DNA of 64,000 bases. Origin: Dermacentor variabilis. Lineage: Eukaryota; Arthropoda; Arachnida; Ixodida; Ixodidae. This document shows positions 62,930 through 64,000 of the stretch, piece by piece. The notes beneath the pieces are model-generated. The model worked only from the letters and a program-made list of their open reading frames with translations. It was not told where the DNA came from and made no database searches. Each line of letters begins with the position of its first letter. Within the stretch, counting starts at the first letter, position 1. A program made the translations under genes and the position numbers. Location: the NCBI RefSeq assembly GCF_050947875.1, contig NC_134568.1:208174845-208238844 (forward strand), written 5' to 3'.

Positions 62930-63757
62930 TACCATATTTATTCGGATCTAGGCCGATAGCTTTCTTCAAATAATTAGATACCAAACCTTATGGTCGACTT
63001 AGATTTGAGGATTTAAAAAAAACGCACCAGTTTATAATTGAAAATGATAAATATGGTGCATAGCTAGTGCCATCTAGAAAAGTCGGTATCGCAGCCGTTA
63101 TTAACCCCCGCCAGTTGCCAACTGAAGTACACTAGCGGCATCGCTATTTTGACCTGTGTCGTATTGGCATGTGGCGTAGCCCATAGCGTGGCGTCGTCGT
63201 TATGGCACCAAACAGGCGATGCCACTGTAGTGCCACCATAGAGAAAGGGTTGTGCCGCTTTCAAACGAAGAGTTGTGCTAGCCGCAGAGGCATCGTCAAA
63301 TGTTCAAGCCTGGCGGGACTTAAGCATCGATGAGAAAAGTGTCCGTGGTTGGAGGGGGTAACAGGGGACACTTCTTGCGCGTGCCGCAACAAGGAGATAA
63401 GTGATATGGAAAATAAGGGCGCGATAACAGAAAGGAGCTGTTCACTGAGATTGCAGTGTTTCGATGCGTCCGAGCCATGCTGCACTGTCTGCGCATGCAT
63501 GGGCGCGCGGACGCGAGATTGCGCGCGTCCGCATGAGGGCGTGTGGTCGGGGCTATAGCGACGAGGCTAGCAGCGATGATAATGTGGAGTGAGCTTGGCG
63601 TGTTCATATTAAATAAATGCTGTTTTCATTTTTTGAACACTGTCCTCACTTTTTTGTTCGGCCTACATTCGCGGTAAGTTTTAAATTTTTTCTGGCTTCA
63701 GACATTCGGGGGTTCGGCTTAGAATAGGGGCCGGCCTAGACTTGAGTAAATACGGTA
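62930..63757. mobile_element. Nested TIR element B
   Basis: The left end TACCATATTTATTCGGATCT and the reverse complement of the right end, TACCGTATTTACTCAAGTCT, match over about 28 bases and both continue AGGCCG. TA lies at both edges. At 828 bp with no transposase it is non-autonomous. The superfamily is uncertain (Tc1/mariner-like by the TA target). Confidence 0.6.
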
Positions 63758-64000
63758 TATGGCTTTTTTTTCCCCCCATAGACCTAATGCATATAATGAC
63801 ACACTTATGTCGATCCATCGCTATAACCAATATATCATTATATGTGGTATTGTTAGAAGTGGGCTGCACTGTATTATAATTATTGTCATGCTTAATGATT
63901 CACGGTATTGTAGTTTTTGCTTGTCTCATGAATGCTTTTCTGATATCACCTTAGTGTGTACTGTAGTGACCACTGTTGAATGCTTACTATGAACTTTTCT

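Larger units (their letters stand above)
58656..63871 (-). mobile_element. Pogo/Tigger-type DNA transposon, degenerate, with nested insertions
   Basis: The left end CAGTGCAGTCCACTTATAAC and the reverse complement of the right end, CAGTGCAGCCCACTTCTAAC, match well. TA follows the right end, while the left flank has mutated to TC. Between them lies a dead transposase on the minus strand and two other TIR elements (58891-60234 and 62930-63757). It starts only 60 bp after a TMX3 exon, inside the next intron. Confidence 0.65.

Overview
This is a eukaryotic window, most probably from a hard tick (Ixodidae). Three things point there: tRNA-derived SINEs of the type that is very abundant in ticks, several other interspersed repeats I recognise as tick-like, and a split animal gene for the thioredoxin-family protein TMX3 with an arthropod-like protein sequence. 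The species call rests on memory of tick repeats, not on a search. No bacterial features, CRISPR array, rRNA or stand-alone tRNA gene was seen.

Layout. Bases 1-16,793 hold no host exon that I can support. They contain a truncated RTE-type LINE on the minus strand (971-2402), broken by a 197-bp palindromic element (1376-1572) with a perfect 11-bp target-site duplication (TSD). They also hold a minus-strand LINE remnant with a very long GTGA-repeat tail, a second palindromic element of the same family (9754-9925), two tRNA-derived SINEs, many microsatellites and a GC-rich tract at 12.1-14.1 kb.

Bases 16,794-35,380 are the main feature: a head-to-tail array of a Ty3/gypsy-class LTR retrotransposon in the order LTR-body-LTR-body-LTR-body-LTR. 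Three nearly identical, fully open 1503-codon gag-pol genes are bounded by four LTRs. The outer edges carry one matching 4-bp duplication (GCAT), so the array behaves as one insertion that now has three bodies. Integrase lies upstream of reverse transcriptase/RNase H, the unusual domain order of Gmr1-like elements. The copies differ by only a handful of bases and one 53-bp repeat unit, so the array is young.

Bases 35,385-40,388 carry a head-to-head pair of SINE-like repeats, a terminal repeat fragment, a CpG-rich patch and a LINE remnant. From 40,389 to 58,596, seven exons on the plus strand encode a TMX3 orthologue: the end of the signal peptide, the CGHC thioredoxin domain and part of the following thioredoxin-like domains. 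All introns are GT-AG and all phases match. The first coding exon and the C-terminal exons were not found. The introns are full of transposons: a broken CR1/L2-type LINE with a 2A-like motif in ORF1, an RTE fragment, a SINE relic, two Tc1/mariner-pogo-like elements, a Penelope-like fragment with a 12-bp TSD, and a TTAA-flanked piggyBac-like element. After the last exon, a pogo/Tigger-type element of about 5.2 kb holds a dead transposase gene and has two further terminal-inverted-repeat elements nested inside it.

How it fits together: the only host gene seen is TMX3, an ER-membrane protein-disulfide-isomerase-like protein. Almost everything else is mobile DNA of at least seven classes. Only the three tandem gag-pol genes look intact.
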